A stretch of 12,686 nucleotides of DNA from the NCBI GenBank assembly GCA_964554215.1, contig CAZKND010000038.1:1-12686 (forward strand), written 5' to 3'. The stretch's first letter is position 1; each line of letters starts with the position of its first letter. The notes below the pieces were generated by a model, which was not told the origin of the DNA, did no database searches, and saw only the letters and a list, made by a program, of their open reading frames with translations. A program made the position numbers and the translations under genes. Shown here in pieces: positions 1-5,291 of this stretch. The DNA is from CAYLJV01 sp964554215 (lineage in GTDB: Archaea > Hadarchaeota > Hadarchaeia > Hadarchaeales > JAGGTB01).

Positions 1-15
1 AAAATAAAAACATCA

Positions 16-110
16 GGGCCCGTAGCTCAGTTCGGATAGAGCGGCTGGCTTCGGTTCCGTAAAACGGAGGAGAAACCAGCAAGTCGGGGGTTCAAATCCC
101 TCCGGGCCCG
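16..110 (+). tRNA. tRNA-Arg(UCG) with 20-nt intron
   Basis: A complete cloverleaf can be drawn. The acceptor stem is GGGCCCG (16-22) with CGGGCCC (103-109), and the discriminator is G110. The D stem is GCTC/GAGC (25-28, 39-42). The anticodon stem is GCTGG (44-48) with CCAGC (76-80). The T stem is 86-90 with 98-102 (one G-U pair) around a TTCAAAT loop. Removing 55-74 leaves a seven-base loop CUUCGGA with anticodon UCG, which reads the Arg codon CGA. No CCA is encoded (CTA follows), as is common in archaea. Its promoter would lie left of the window. Confidence 0.95.
55..74 (+). other. tRNA-Arg intron (canonical 37/38, BHB)
   Basis: The junctions fold into a textbook bulge-helix-bulge, the substrate of archaeal EndA. 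The outer helix is the anticodon stem. The central 4-bp helix is CUUC (49-52) with GGAG (69-72), including one U-G pair. The 3-nt bulges are 53-55 and 73-75. The inner helix is UCCGU (56-60) with ACGGA (64-68), closed by an AAA loop. Cutting after the second base of each bulge removes exactly 55-74. The endonuclease gene lies about 3 kb downstream. Confidence 0.92.
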
Positions 111-153
111 CTACTTCTAACCTCTAGAAAGTGAAAAATAGGACAAAAGAAAA

Positions 154-540
154 TCATTCTTTATTCAGAGACTTTGGTAGAGGGACCGGTGAAGGCATAT
201 CTAAGATTTTAGAGATAAGTGAAGCCTCGGTCAGACTCCTTTTCAAAATGTCGCGGACCAAAGTTTCATCAGGGTTATTCCCTTCTTTGTACCTCTTCTC
301 TATCTTCTCCAGTTCCTCTTCAGAGCCTTCTATCCTTGCCGAACCTCTTAGGTTGATATGTCCTATCGATTTTTCGTACTGTATTTTGATGGTGAAAGGA
401 GCGATCAAGACATCTCCATCAATCTTCATCTCCAAAATCTTCAGGTCCGTAGATAGGCTAATATCGGAAATAGATCCTTTCATCTCCCCCGATTTTTCCC
501 CTGAGACGGATTCAATGTTTATATTTATCTTACTCATCAT
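154..540 (-). CDS. conserved-looking archaeal hypothetical protein, about 128 aa
   Basis: This is a small acidic soluble protein with no signal peptide or membrane segment. The N-terminal half alternates hydrophobic and charged residues like a beta sheet. A central IGHINLRGSARIEG stretch is followed by a charged helix (EEELEKIEKRYKEG) and a helical C-terminal part ending in a proline-rich PSPVPLPKS tail. From memory this layout, a strand-rich start and a PPxPLP-type ending, resembles a widespread archaeal uncharacterised family, but I cannot name it and assign no function. Two adjacent ATG codons (540 and 537) are possible starts; GGAAAG lies directly before the first. A TATA-like tract at 574-587 fits its promoter. 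It converges with the tRNA-Arg gene and diverges from atpK. The overlapping plus-strand frame (131-559) is Ser/Phe-rich shadow sequence. Confidence 0.7.
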   Translation of the reverse strand: MMSKININIESVSGEKSGEMKGSISDISLSTDLKILEMKIDGDVLIAPFTIKIQYEKSIGHINLRGSARIEGSEEELEKIEKRYKEGNNPDETLVRDILKRSLTEASLISKILDMPSPVPLPKSLNKE

Positions 541-573
541 CTTTCCAGTTAGAGGCTAAAAGTAAAAGAATTT

Positions 574-587
574 GTTTTTAAAATATT
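574..587 (-). promoter_or_regulatory. TATA-like box for the 154-540 gene
   Basis: On the minus strand this reads AATATTTTAAAAAC, about 35-45 bases before the start codon. That predicts a leader of roughly 10-20 bases. It lies back to back with the atpK TATA box in a 100-bp divergent intergenic region. Assigned by sequence and spacing only. Confidence 0.4.
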
Positions 588-600
588 GAGAGCCCTACAA

Positions 601-610
601 TTTTAAATAG
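601..610 (+). promoter_or_regulatory. TATA-like box for atpK
   Basis: TTTTAAATAG, centred about 36 bases before the atpK ATG. This predicts transcription starting near 630 with a very short leader. No strong Shine-Dalgarno sequence precedes the ATG; the nearest is a weak GATGGT at 632-637. Confidence 0.45.
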
Positions 611-640
611 AATGACAGAAGAACTAAATTTGATGGTAAA

Positions 641-871
641 ATGGTAGCTACATCCACAGCTTTAGCACTCGTCGGAGCAGGTCTGGCCTGTTTAGCGATG
701 TTAGGATCCGGAATAGGTGCCGGTATAGCTACTCAAGGATCCGCAGAAGGTACTAAAGAACATTCAAGCTTTTTCGGAAAAGCACTACTTTTCGCAGTGA
801 TGCCTCAGACCCAAGCAATTTACGGACTTATCATAGCCATCTTGATACTCCTCAACACCGGAGTACTCTAA
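641..871 (+). CDS. atpK: A-type ATP synthase subunit K (rotor-ring proteolipid) with Gln at the ion site
   Basis: A 76-residue single hairpin of two membrane helices (about 5-30 and 46-72) joined by a polar loop. Helix 1 has the Gly-rich GSGIGAGIA packing motif and helix 2 ends in MPQTQAIYGLIIAIL. This is the subunit K (c-type) family, whose ring carries H+ or Na+ through subunit I in the AO sector. In relatives I remember, the matching motif is P-E-T, and that Glu is the ion-binding carboxylate. Here residue 56 is Gln (codon CAG, 806-808), and neither helix has any acidic residue. Thr57, Gln58 and Tyr61, which match ligands of Na+-binding rings, are kept. The gene stands alone, opposite in strand to and about 5 kb from atpD. 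It may be a non-carrying ring member beside a second K elsewhere, a changed site, or a sequence error. Family assignment is firm; activity is uncertain. Confidence 0.9.
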   Translation: MVATSTALALVGAGLACLAMLGSGIGAGIATQGSAEGTKEHSSFFGKALLFAVMPQTQAIYGLIIAILILLNTGVL

Positions 872-891
872 AAAATTAAACACTGAAAATC

Positions 892-1092
892 TCACTTCTC
901 GTATTCTCGATATATCTTCACCAATCTATGGAATATTCCGAAAATAATCAAAACAAGGCCCACAGCCGGTATGATAAAATTGTGAAACGGCAAATCCTCG
1001 AAAATACCTCCAAGAGCAACACCGAAAACGAACAAGATCAAGCCCAACCAAAAAACGACATTTTTGGAAATGGATTTGACATAATAAGACAA
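892..1092 (-). CDS. small two-helix membrane protein, 66 aa
   Basis: I do not recognise the family. The predicted protein has two hydrophobic helices (about 12-31 and 36-54). A positively charged tail (HRLVKIYREYEK) follows, suggesting both ends face the cytoplasm under the positive-inside rule. No ATG is available: an in-frame TAG lies just upstream and TTG at 1092 is the first usable start, preceded at suitable distance by AGGGGT, a plausible ribosome binding site. The gene converges with atpK, with 20 bp between their stops, and starts close to the tRNA-Trp promoter on the other strand. The overlapping minus-strand frame at 926-1120 gives a Cys/Phe-rich peptide and is less convincing. The charge-and-helix pattern and the RBS support translation, but with a TTG start and short length this stays moderate. 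Confidence 0.5.
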   Translation of the reverse strand: MSYYVKSISKNVVFWLGLILFVFGVALGGIFEDLPFHNFIIPAVGLVLIIFGIFHRLVKIYREYEK

Positions 1093-1142
1093 ACAAGACC
1101 CCTAAAACAAGTTTGAACAACTAATCTAAAAAATCTCGCAAA

Positions 1143-1151
1143 TTTTATTAA
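1143..1151 (+). promoter_or_regulatory. TATA-like box for tRNA-Trp
   Basis: TTTTATTAA, centred about 32 bases upstream of the first base of tRNA-Trp, the expected spacing if transcription starts a few bases before the mature 5' end. Confidence 0.5.
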
Positions 1152-1178
1152 GAGTAGACCCAACTCAAGTGATAGACA

Positions 1179-1316
1179 GGGGCCGTGGTGTAGTCAGGCT
1201 AGCACGGCAGGCTCCAGCGGAAAACTAGCAGGAAAACTGATTTGTCAAGATGATGACCTGCTGGAGCTGTGACCCGAAGATACCTGCAACCCCCGGTTCA
1301 AATCCGGGCGGCCCCA
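1179..1316 (+). tRNA. tRNA-Trp(CCA) with 64-nt intron
   Basis: The acceptor stem is GGGGCCG (1179-1185) with CGGCCCC (1309-1315), and the discriminator is A1316. The D stem is GTGT/GCAC (1188-1191, 1202-1205). The anticodon stem is GCAGG (1207-1211) with CCTGC (1283-1287). The T stem is CCCGG (1292-1296) with CCGGG (1304-1308) around TTCAAAT. Joining G1217 to A1282 gives loop CUCCAGA with anticodon CCA, the Trp anticodon. No CCA tail is encoded. Intron-bearing tRNA-Trp is known from haloarchaea and other euryarchaea, where the intron is a box C/D guide RNA. The synthetase gene trpS is about 2.4 kb downstream. Confidence 0.95.
1218..1281 (+). ncRNA. tRNA-Trp intron, degenerate box C/D methylation guide
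   Basis: Inside the intron are a perfect CTGA (1237-1240, box D') and ATGATGA (1250-1256, box C'), separated by nine bases. The segment GCTGGAGC (1260-1267) is complementary over eight bases to 1211-1218, the anticodon region. If GTGA (1269-1272) serves as box D, the fifth base upstream, G1264, faces C1214, tRNA position 34. Likewise GCAGG (1228-1232) before D' pairs with 1283-1287, and its fifth base, G1232, faces C1283, position 39. These are the two positions reported to be methylated by the Haloferax tRNA-Trp intron. Box D is GUGA rather than CUGA, and no clear box C is found near 1218-1224. Guide function is inference from this geometry. Confidence 0.75.
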
Positions 1317-1408
1317 TCCAACTTATCGAAAATATCCACCTTTAGGACTCTTTAGAGGTCGGGATTGTTCAAAAAGGGTTGTGAAAAAATTACTCGAAAA
1401 TAAGCTCT

Positions 1409-2548
1409 TTAACTATCTTTATTTACGTAAGCTCCGCTCAATATGAGCGAACCCAGCAAAAATATTCCTACAAGGTAAGCTAGCGAAGCACCTTTCATAA
1501 TCTCAATATGGGTCCATTGCAAACCGGTCCACACCTGACCAAACATACTTCCCATCAGCACCTTTACGTCCTTTAGATTGTTCAAGTCCGCAAAAGTTCC
1601 TTTATAGTCCGGTGAACCGCCTTCTTTCCGTATTTCAAATCCGTTATCCTTTTCGAATTCCACAATATGGTATCCAGGTGGAACTCCAGTTGCTACATAT
1701 CTGACGTTTTCGATTTCTCGGTCCCAAAAAACATGAACATGCCCATTGAAAACTGCTTCAACATCATGTTCCTTAGCGAGATATTCTAAATTTTCCGCAT
1801 TCGAAATTATACCTGATGACCGCTTCGATTCATCTCGATAAACGGGGTGATGCAAGAAGATGAAAATGTTTTCCTCATTTTTCAAATCCTCCTCCAACCA
1901 ATCGATTTGAGCATCGGTCAAGCCACAGCCATCCGGTCCGAAATCTTCACCCGGATAAATGTCATAGCCCGAATTCAAAGCAACGATATGTGCTGGCCCC
2001 CGGTTGAAGCTGAAATCCCCGACGGACGGTCCGAATTTTAAATCCCATCCACTTACTAGGTTTTCAAAGTTAGAATATTTTTTTGGAGAAAGGTACTTTT
2101 GATAATATTCTAAACTCTTATTGTTCGGCTTCCAACAGCTGAAGGGCATCACTCCATAGGCAGCATCGGAGTAACTTCTTCGCCAGTCGTGGTTACCGAC
2201 TACGGTAAAGATTGGAATATCAAGTTTGTTCATGATGTTTTCGAAAAGCTCTATATTAGGAATGGAAGTCCAGTCCGAGACATCCCCGTTTACTATAACG
2301 AACTCTAAATCCTCGTCTTTGATATTGTCCACGATGCTTCTCAGGTTATTTGCCTTTTCCTTTCTTCCAATTGAAACATGAGGATCTGCTATTACTGCGA
2401 ATTTGAATGTTTCATCGTTTTCTCCCATAGTAGTAAACGTAGGGTTATCATCTGCATATGAAGTTGCTAGAGACATACTCAAAACTGCGATTGCAATCGC
2501 AATGCCGAATACCAAGATTGCTTCGGTTGTTCTCTTTCTTTTTTCCAT
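1409..2548 (-). CDS. membrane-anchored extracellular calcineurin-like metallophosphoesterase
   Basis: The full two-metal phosphoesterase motif set is present. Numbered from ATG 2548 these are Asp55-x-His57 (IADPH), Gly-Asp89 (NGDVSD), Gly-Asn119-His120-Asp (VVGNHDW), His233 (LHHPV) and His270-x-His272 (NGHVHVF). These residues bind the dinuclear metal centre in the family. An N-terminal basic start and helix (about 9-28) resembles a signal peptide or anchor, with Ala-Thr-Ser-Tyr-Ala near a possible cleavage point. A second helix near the C-terminus (about 353-374) is followed by a short tail. The catalytic domain should therefore be outside the cell and anchored. The family hydrolyses phosphomono- or diesters; the substrate cannot be read from sequence. 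GTG at 2557 is in frame, but ATG 2548 has AGTGA about six bases upstream and is preferred. It lies head to tail with the 2581-2865 gene, 32 bp away. Confidence 0.88.
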   Translation of the reverse strand: MEKRKRTTEAILVFGIAIAIAVLSMSLATSYADDNPTFTTMGENDETFKFAVIADPHVSIGRKEKANNLRSIVDNIKDEDLEFVIVNGDVSDWTSIPNIELFENIMNKLDIPIFTVVGNHDWRRSYSDAAYGVMPFSCWKPNNKSLEYYQKYLSPKKYSNFENLVSGWDLKFGPSVGDFSFNRGPAHIVALNSGYDIYPGEDFGPDGCGLTDAQIDWLEEDLKNEENIFIFLHHPVYRDESKRSSGIISNAENLEYLAKEHDVEAVFNGHVHVFWDREIENVRYVATGVPPGYHIVEFEKDNGFEIRKEGGSPDYKGTFADLNNLKDVKVLMGSMFGQVWTGLQWTHIEIMKGASLAYLVGIFLLGSLILSGAYVNKDS

Positions 2549-2580
2549 TTTTTTCACTTTTCTGTAAAAATCGTTATAAC

Positions 2581-2865
2581 CTATTCGACTTCTATCTCTA
2601 TCCCGCCGATTTTAGATGCGAAGTAGTTGTAAAGTGCAGCTAGTATGGCGCCACCTACGAACCCGTTTATAACTCCTCCGAAGAATCCGGTCAATATGCC
2701 GGTAATTCCCATATTGGTCGAACTAAGTCCGCCTATTGGTAGACCGGCAGTGAAGACTGAGATTCCGTAGATTAAACCACCGATTAGTCCGATAACACCG
2801 CTTATAAGGGCACCTATGAAAGCTACTGATTTCACATCCACTGATTTCAGCTCTTTCGATTCCAT
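2581..2865 (-). CDS. small glycine-rich membrane protein, 94 aa
   Basis: After a short charged N-terminus come two or three hydrophobic, Gly-rich segments: about residues 14-38, a flexible Gly/Ser/Thr linker (GLPIGGLSSTNMG), then about 52-82. The tail GGIEIEVE is acidic. From memory this resembles archaeal proteins that end in GGIEIELE after Gly-rich helices and begin with a KxVDVxSVA stretch (DUF3566-like), but I am not sure of the family name. Function is unknown. The start is well fixed: ATG at 2865 is preceded by GGAGGTAG, a strong Shine-Dalgarno sequence about seven bases away, whereas the longer frame would use a TTG at 2892 without one. It is probably the first gene of a two-gene unit with the downstream metallophosphoesterase, since both are membrane proteins on the same strand with a 32-bp gap. 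Confidence 0.75.
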   Translation of the reverse strand: MESKELKSVDVKSVAFIGALISGVIGLIGGLIYGISVFTAGLPIGGLSSTNMGITGILTGFFGGVINGFVGGAILAALYNYFASKIGGIEIEVE

Positions 2866-3141
2866 GTTATCTACCTCCAAGTCTCGATTCAAGTAATCTT
2901 AAACAAGGTATTTTTCGTTTACCTTATTAAATCCGTGGGAACTTATTTTTAAATCTGCTTCGACGCTCCGATTTTCATGGGAATGTTGGTTTTTATCTAA
3001 GTACTAAAGCGGTTATACTGTCAGATTTTTGACCCGAGTAGATTTTTCAATAACTTGGATATTTTCCATGTTCAGAAAACTTATTGATGAATAACTCGAA
3101 GTTCTTAACAAGATTTGAAAGTAGGATTATATGGTGATTAA
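2866..3141. other. divergent intergenic region (276 bp)
   Basis: I see no gene or RNA here. It separates the minus-strand membrane protein gene from endA. A TATA-like GATTTAAT on the minus strand (2926-2933) fits the membrane protein gene. A GGTGA Shine-Dalgarno (3132-3136) precedes the endA ATG by five bases. The endA promoter is not clear; AT-rich stretches around 3080-3095 are candidates. Confidence 0.4.
2905..2925. repeat. AAGGTA...TACCTT inverted repeat, possible operator
   Basis: A perfect 6-bp inverted repeat (2905-2910 and 2920-2925) with a nine-base spacer. It sits directly downstream of the minus-strand TATA-like box at 2926-2933 and around the predicted start of transcription, where archaeal repressors often bind. 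Six-base repeats occur by chance in AT-rich DNA, so support is weak. Confidence 0.25.
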
Positions 3142-3678
3142 ATGGATGAAGAAAAGATAGAAGCGAAGTACTTTGAGGACAGAATAATAGTCCCGGACGA
3201 GGACGAGGGAAATAAGATTCATAATCATGGATCTATGGGCAAATCGCTTTCCGGGGGACGTCTCCAGTTATCCCCTGTAGAAGCACTTTACCTGCTGGAC
3301 AAGGAAAAGATAGTCTTGAAAGATGAGGAGAATGACGAAGAGTTGGATTTCGAAAAGTTGTCCTCGGAACTCGCAAAAGAAGATTCAAACATTCTTCTGA
3401 AATACAGAGTTTACAAAGATTTGAGATCCAGAGGATTGGTCGTAAAGACAGGATTGAAGTATGGAGCTCATTTCAGAGTTTATGAAAGAGGAGAAACTCC
3501 AGGCTCCAGCCACTCACCTTATCTCGTACATTCTATATCTGAAAATAAGGAATTGACCCCTCAAGAAATAGCGAGGTCCGTCAGACTAGCCCACGGTGTC
3601 AAGAAAGATATGATCTTTGGGATAGTAGATAATGAAGGGGATATAACTTACTATTCATTGAGCAGAGAAAAACTCTAA
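3142..3678 (+). CDS. endA: tRNA-splicing endonuclease EndA (homotetramer type)
   Basis: EndA cuts both exon-intron junctions of pre-tRNA at bulge-helix-bulge folds, leaving 2',3'-cyclic phosphates. The 178-residue length matches the single-domain alpha4 class. The N-terminal part carries the family GGRLQLSPVEALYLL stretch (38-52). The C-terminal nuclease domain has the catalytic triad: Tyr114 in YGAHFRVY, His124 in SSHSPYLVH, and Lys154 or Lys155 in RLAHGVKK. ATG 3142 has GGTGA five bases upstream. trpS follows 75 bp downstream; endA-trpS adjacency recurs in euryarchaea. Its substrates include the two intron-bearing tRNAs in this window, and both introns sit at position 37/38, as expected for an alpha4 enzyme, which prefers the strict motif. 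Confidence 0.95.
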   Translation: MDEEKIEAKYFEDRIIVPDEDEGNKIHNHGSMGKSLSGGRLQLSPVEALYLLDKEKIVLKDEENDEELDFEKLSSELAKEDSNILLKYRVYKDLRSRGLVVKTGLKYGAHFRVYERGETPGSSHSPYLVHSISENKELTPQEIARSVRLAHGVKKDMIFGIVDNEGDITYYSLSREKL

Positions 3679-3708
3679 TAAATATCAGATTGTTCAATAA
3701 TTCCACAT

Positions 3709-3718
3709 CTTAAATAAG
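3709..3718 (+). promoter_or_regulatory. TATA-like box for trpS
   Basis: CTTAAATAAG between endA and trpS, about 36-45 bases before the trpS ATG. This suggests that trpS has its own promoter besides any readthrough from endA. Confidence 0.4.
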
Positions 3719-3753
3719 CAAGCGAGAAAATCCAAAAAGAGTGTGAATGAAAA

Positions 3754-4854
3754 ATGGCTGAACAAATGGACCCATGGAGTGGGGAGGCCCCGGAAGATTA
3801 TTCCGAACTGAGCGAAAAATTTGGAATAGAACCTTTCGAAGAAGTCCTAGACGACTTGCCGGATCCAACCCATCAGATGAGACGGAACCTAATATTTGGG
3901 CACCGAGATTTTGAAAAGATAGCTGAATGCATAAACAAAGATCAAGACTATGCCGTAATGACCGGGTTGATGCCTAGCGGAAGAATGCATCTAGGCCATA
4001 AATTAGTAGTGGATCAGTTGAAATGGTATCAAGATCACGGAGCGAGCATTTATCTCTGCGTAGCCGATTTAGAATCCCATATAGCTCGGGATTTTTCCTT
4101 AGAAGAAGCTAGAGAAATAGCTTATAACGAATATCTCAAAAATTATCAAGCTCTCGGACTCGATTTAGAAGATTGTCATGTATATTTCCAATCCGAAAGC
4201 GAATCTGTGAAGAGATTGGCCTATACATTAGGTAAGAAAGTGAACTTCAGTGAGCTTAGAGCCATTTATGGATACGAGAGCGATACCAGCGCTTCGAGAA
4301 TTTTTTACCCCATGATCGACGTGTCAGATATCCTCAGACCCCAATTAGAAGAGTATGAAGGTCCGATTCCAACGGTTGTACCCGTGGGTATTGACCAAGA
4401 CCCTCATCTTAGATTATCCAGAGATGTGGCAAATAGGTTTGACAGTGAGTTTGGTTTCGTTCCACCTTCTTCCACTTACAGTCGTTTGATTCAAGGATTA
4501 GATGGAGAGAAGATGTCCAGCAGCAATCCGGAAAATGCGATTTTCCTAACCGATTCGGTGGATGAGCTCAAAGGTAAGATAGACGATGCCGTGACCGGTG
4601 GTAGACACACAATTGAAGAGCAGAGGGAGAAAGGGGGGAAAACTGAGGAGTGCATGATTTACAATTTTTACGTTTATCATCTTATTCCTGACGACGAAGA
4701 GCTTTTGGAGACTAAAGAAGCTTGTGAATCTGGAGAAATGACCTGTGGAGAATGCAAAAAGAAAGCTTTTAATCTTCTGAAAGAGTTTTTGGAGGAACAT
4801 GAAGAGAAGCGAGAGGAAATAGGAGAAATAGATGAAAATATTCTCTCGGATTAA
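3754..4854 (+). CDS. trpS: tryptophanyl-tRNA synthetase
   Basis: A class I synthetase that charges tRNA-Trp with tryptophan using ATP. The N-terminus MDPWSG...FGIEPFEEVL and the LIFGHRDFEKI segment are typical of archaeal/eukaryotic-type TrpRS and separate it from the related TyrRS. The HIGH-type motif is PSGRMHLGH (residues 74-82) and the KMSKS-type motif is GEKMSSS (251-257). The VGIDQDPHLRLSRD segment (211-224) is the conserved substrate-pocket strand. The C-terminal helical region, with MTCGECKKKAF near 329-339, covers anticodon recognition. At 366 residues it is at the short end for archaeal TrpRS but complete. ATG 3754 is chosen over Met5; an earlier ATG at 3746 is out of frame. A GAGTGTGAATG stretch upstream may include a weak ribosome site. 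A C/D sRNA follows, and its cognate tRNA gene lies upstream in the same direction. Confidence 0.96.
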   Translation: MAEQMDPWSGEAPEDYSELSEKFGIEPFEEVLDDLPDPTHQMRRNLIFGHRDFEKIAECINKDQDYAVMTGLMPSGRMHLGHKLVVDQLKWYQDHGASIYLCVADLESHIARDFSLEEAREIAYNEYLKNYQALGLDLEDCHVYFQSESESVKRLAYTLGKKVNFSELRAIYGYESDTSASRIFYPMIDVSDILRPQLEEYEGPIPTVVPVGIDQDPHLRLSRDVANRFDSEFGFVPPSSTYSRLIQGLDGEKMSSSNPENAIFLTDSVDELKGKIDDAVTGGRHTIEEQREKGGKTEECMIYNFYVYHLIPDDEELLETKEACESGEMTCGECKKKAFNLLKEFLEEHEEKREEIGEIDENILSD

Positions 4855-4888
4855 TCAGTGTTTATTCTAAGCAATCCATCAAAACTAA

Positions 4889-4896
4889 TTTTTATC
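4889..4896 (+). promoter_or_regulatory. TATA-like box for the C/D sRNA
   Basis: TTTTTATC, centred about 25 bases before the first base of the predicted sRNA terminal stem, which is correct archaeal spacing. Confidence 0.4.
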
Positions 4897-4916
4897 AAGG
4901 TCTTGAAAGGTTATTT

Positions 4917-4976
4917 GCGCGATGACGAACCTGGCTCTACTGATTTTAGATGATGTCGATCTTGAGTTCTGAGCGC
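4917..4976 (+). ncRNA. box C/D guide sRNA
   Basis: All four boxes occur in order with archaeal spacing: box C ATGACGA (4922-4928, one change from RUGAUGA), D' CTGA (4940-4943), C' ATGATGT (4950-4956) and D CTGA (4969-4972). Flanking GCGC at 4917-4920 and 4973-4976 forms the closing stem. The D' guide is 11 nt (4929-4939) and the D guide 12 nt (4957-4968). The D'-C' spacer is 6 nt. By the N+5 rule the D guide would place the methyl on the C of target AACUCAAGAUCG, and the D' guide on the third G-type position of UAGAGCCAGGU (the second G). The target RNA is not identified. A TATA-like box sits about 25 nt upstream, and a T run (4978-4982) follows the stem. It lies between trpS and the converging 4982-5287 gene. 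Confidence 0.85.
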
Positions 4977-4981
4977 ATTTT

Positions 4982-5287
4982 TCAAAATACTGAAAAGTAT
5001 TCTAGGAACAGGAGGATGGACATTATCAGGAAGAGTCCAGAGCCTCCAAGGAAGAATCTTCTCAGTTTAAATTTCTCGAGAGGTCTGTGGAGAAAGGTAG
5101 CTATGATTGCAAGGGCAAAAGTTAGATAAGCTGAAAATGAACCGGCCAGTATCTGCATATCTACATTGACTACCAGCAAGATGAAAACTAATAGTCCGCC
5201 TACTAGTGCAGTATAACTGATCGATGTTCCCAAGAGATAGAGAACTATTTTTCTCTCTTCTTCCTCTGCTTCTTCTAGTTTTTTCAA
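4982..5287 (-). CDS. small three-helix membrane protein, 101 aa
   Basis: I do not recognise the family. The N-terminus is a highly charged helix (KKLEEAEEEERK), followed by three hydrophobic segments (about 13-40, 43-65 and 79-98). A basic loop (HRPLEKFKLRR) between the second and third should be cytoplasmic. The start is TTG at 5287, preceded by AAAGGTGA about five bases away. That ribosome site overlaps the stop of the DUF61 gene upstream, so the two genes are probably translationally coupled. No catalytic motif is visible. Its stop is only a few bases from the converging C/D sRNA. Confidence 0.65.
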   Translation of the reverse strand: MKKLEEAEEEERKIVLYLLGTSISYTALVGGLLVFILLVVNVDMQILAGSFSAYLTFALAIIATFLHRPLEKFKLRRFFLGGSGLFLIMSILLFLEYFSVF

Positions 5288-5291
5288 AATT

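Noticed and set aside
16..110. tRNA-Arg as the target of the 4917-4976 D' guide (shared TAGAGC)
   Set aside because: Only six bases match, and this string is common in tRNA D arms, so the match is expected by chance.
131..559. Plus-strand open frame of 142 codons
   Set aside because: Its product is Ser/Phe/Ile-rich with no domain, while the minus strand over the same DNA gives a balanced acidic protein with a plausible promoter. It also starts just after tRNA-Arg without a ribosome site.
926..1120. Alternative minus-strand frame of 64 codons overlapping the 892-1092 gene
   Set aside because: It encodes a Cys/Phe-rich peptide without clear helices or charge pattern; the neighbouring frame gives a proper two-helix membrane protein and uses the AGGGGT ribosome site.
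1317..1408. Possible hairpin terminator or small RNA after tRNA-Trp (GGACTC/GAGGTC-like stretch)
   Set aside because: The pairing is imperfect and there is no box or T run at the right place, so I see no supported feature.
3080..3110. TTGATGA near 3084-3090 as box C of another C/D RNA
   Set aside because: No CTGA or second RUGAUGA lies at suitable spacing and there is no flanking stem.
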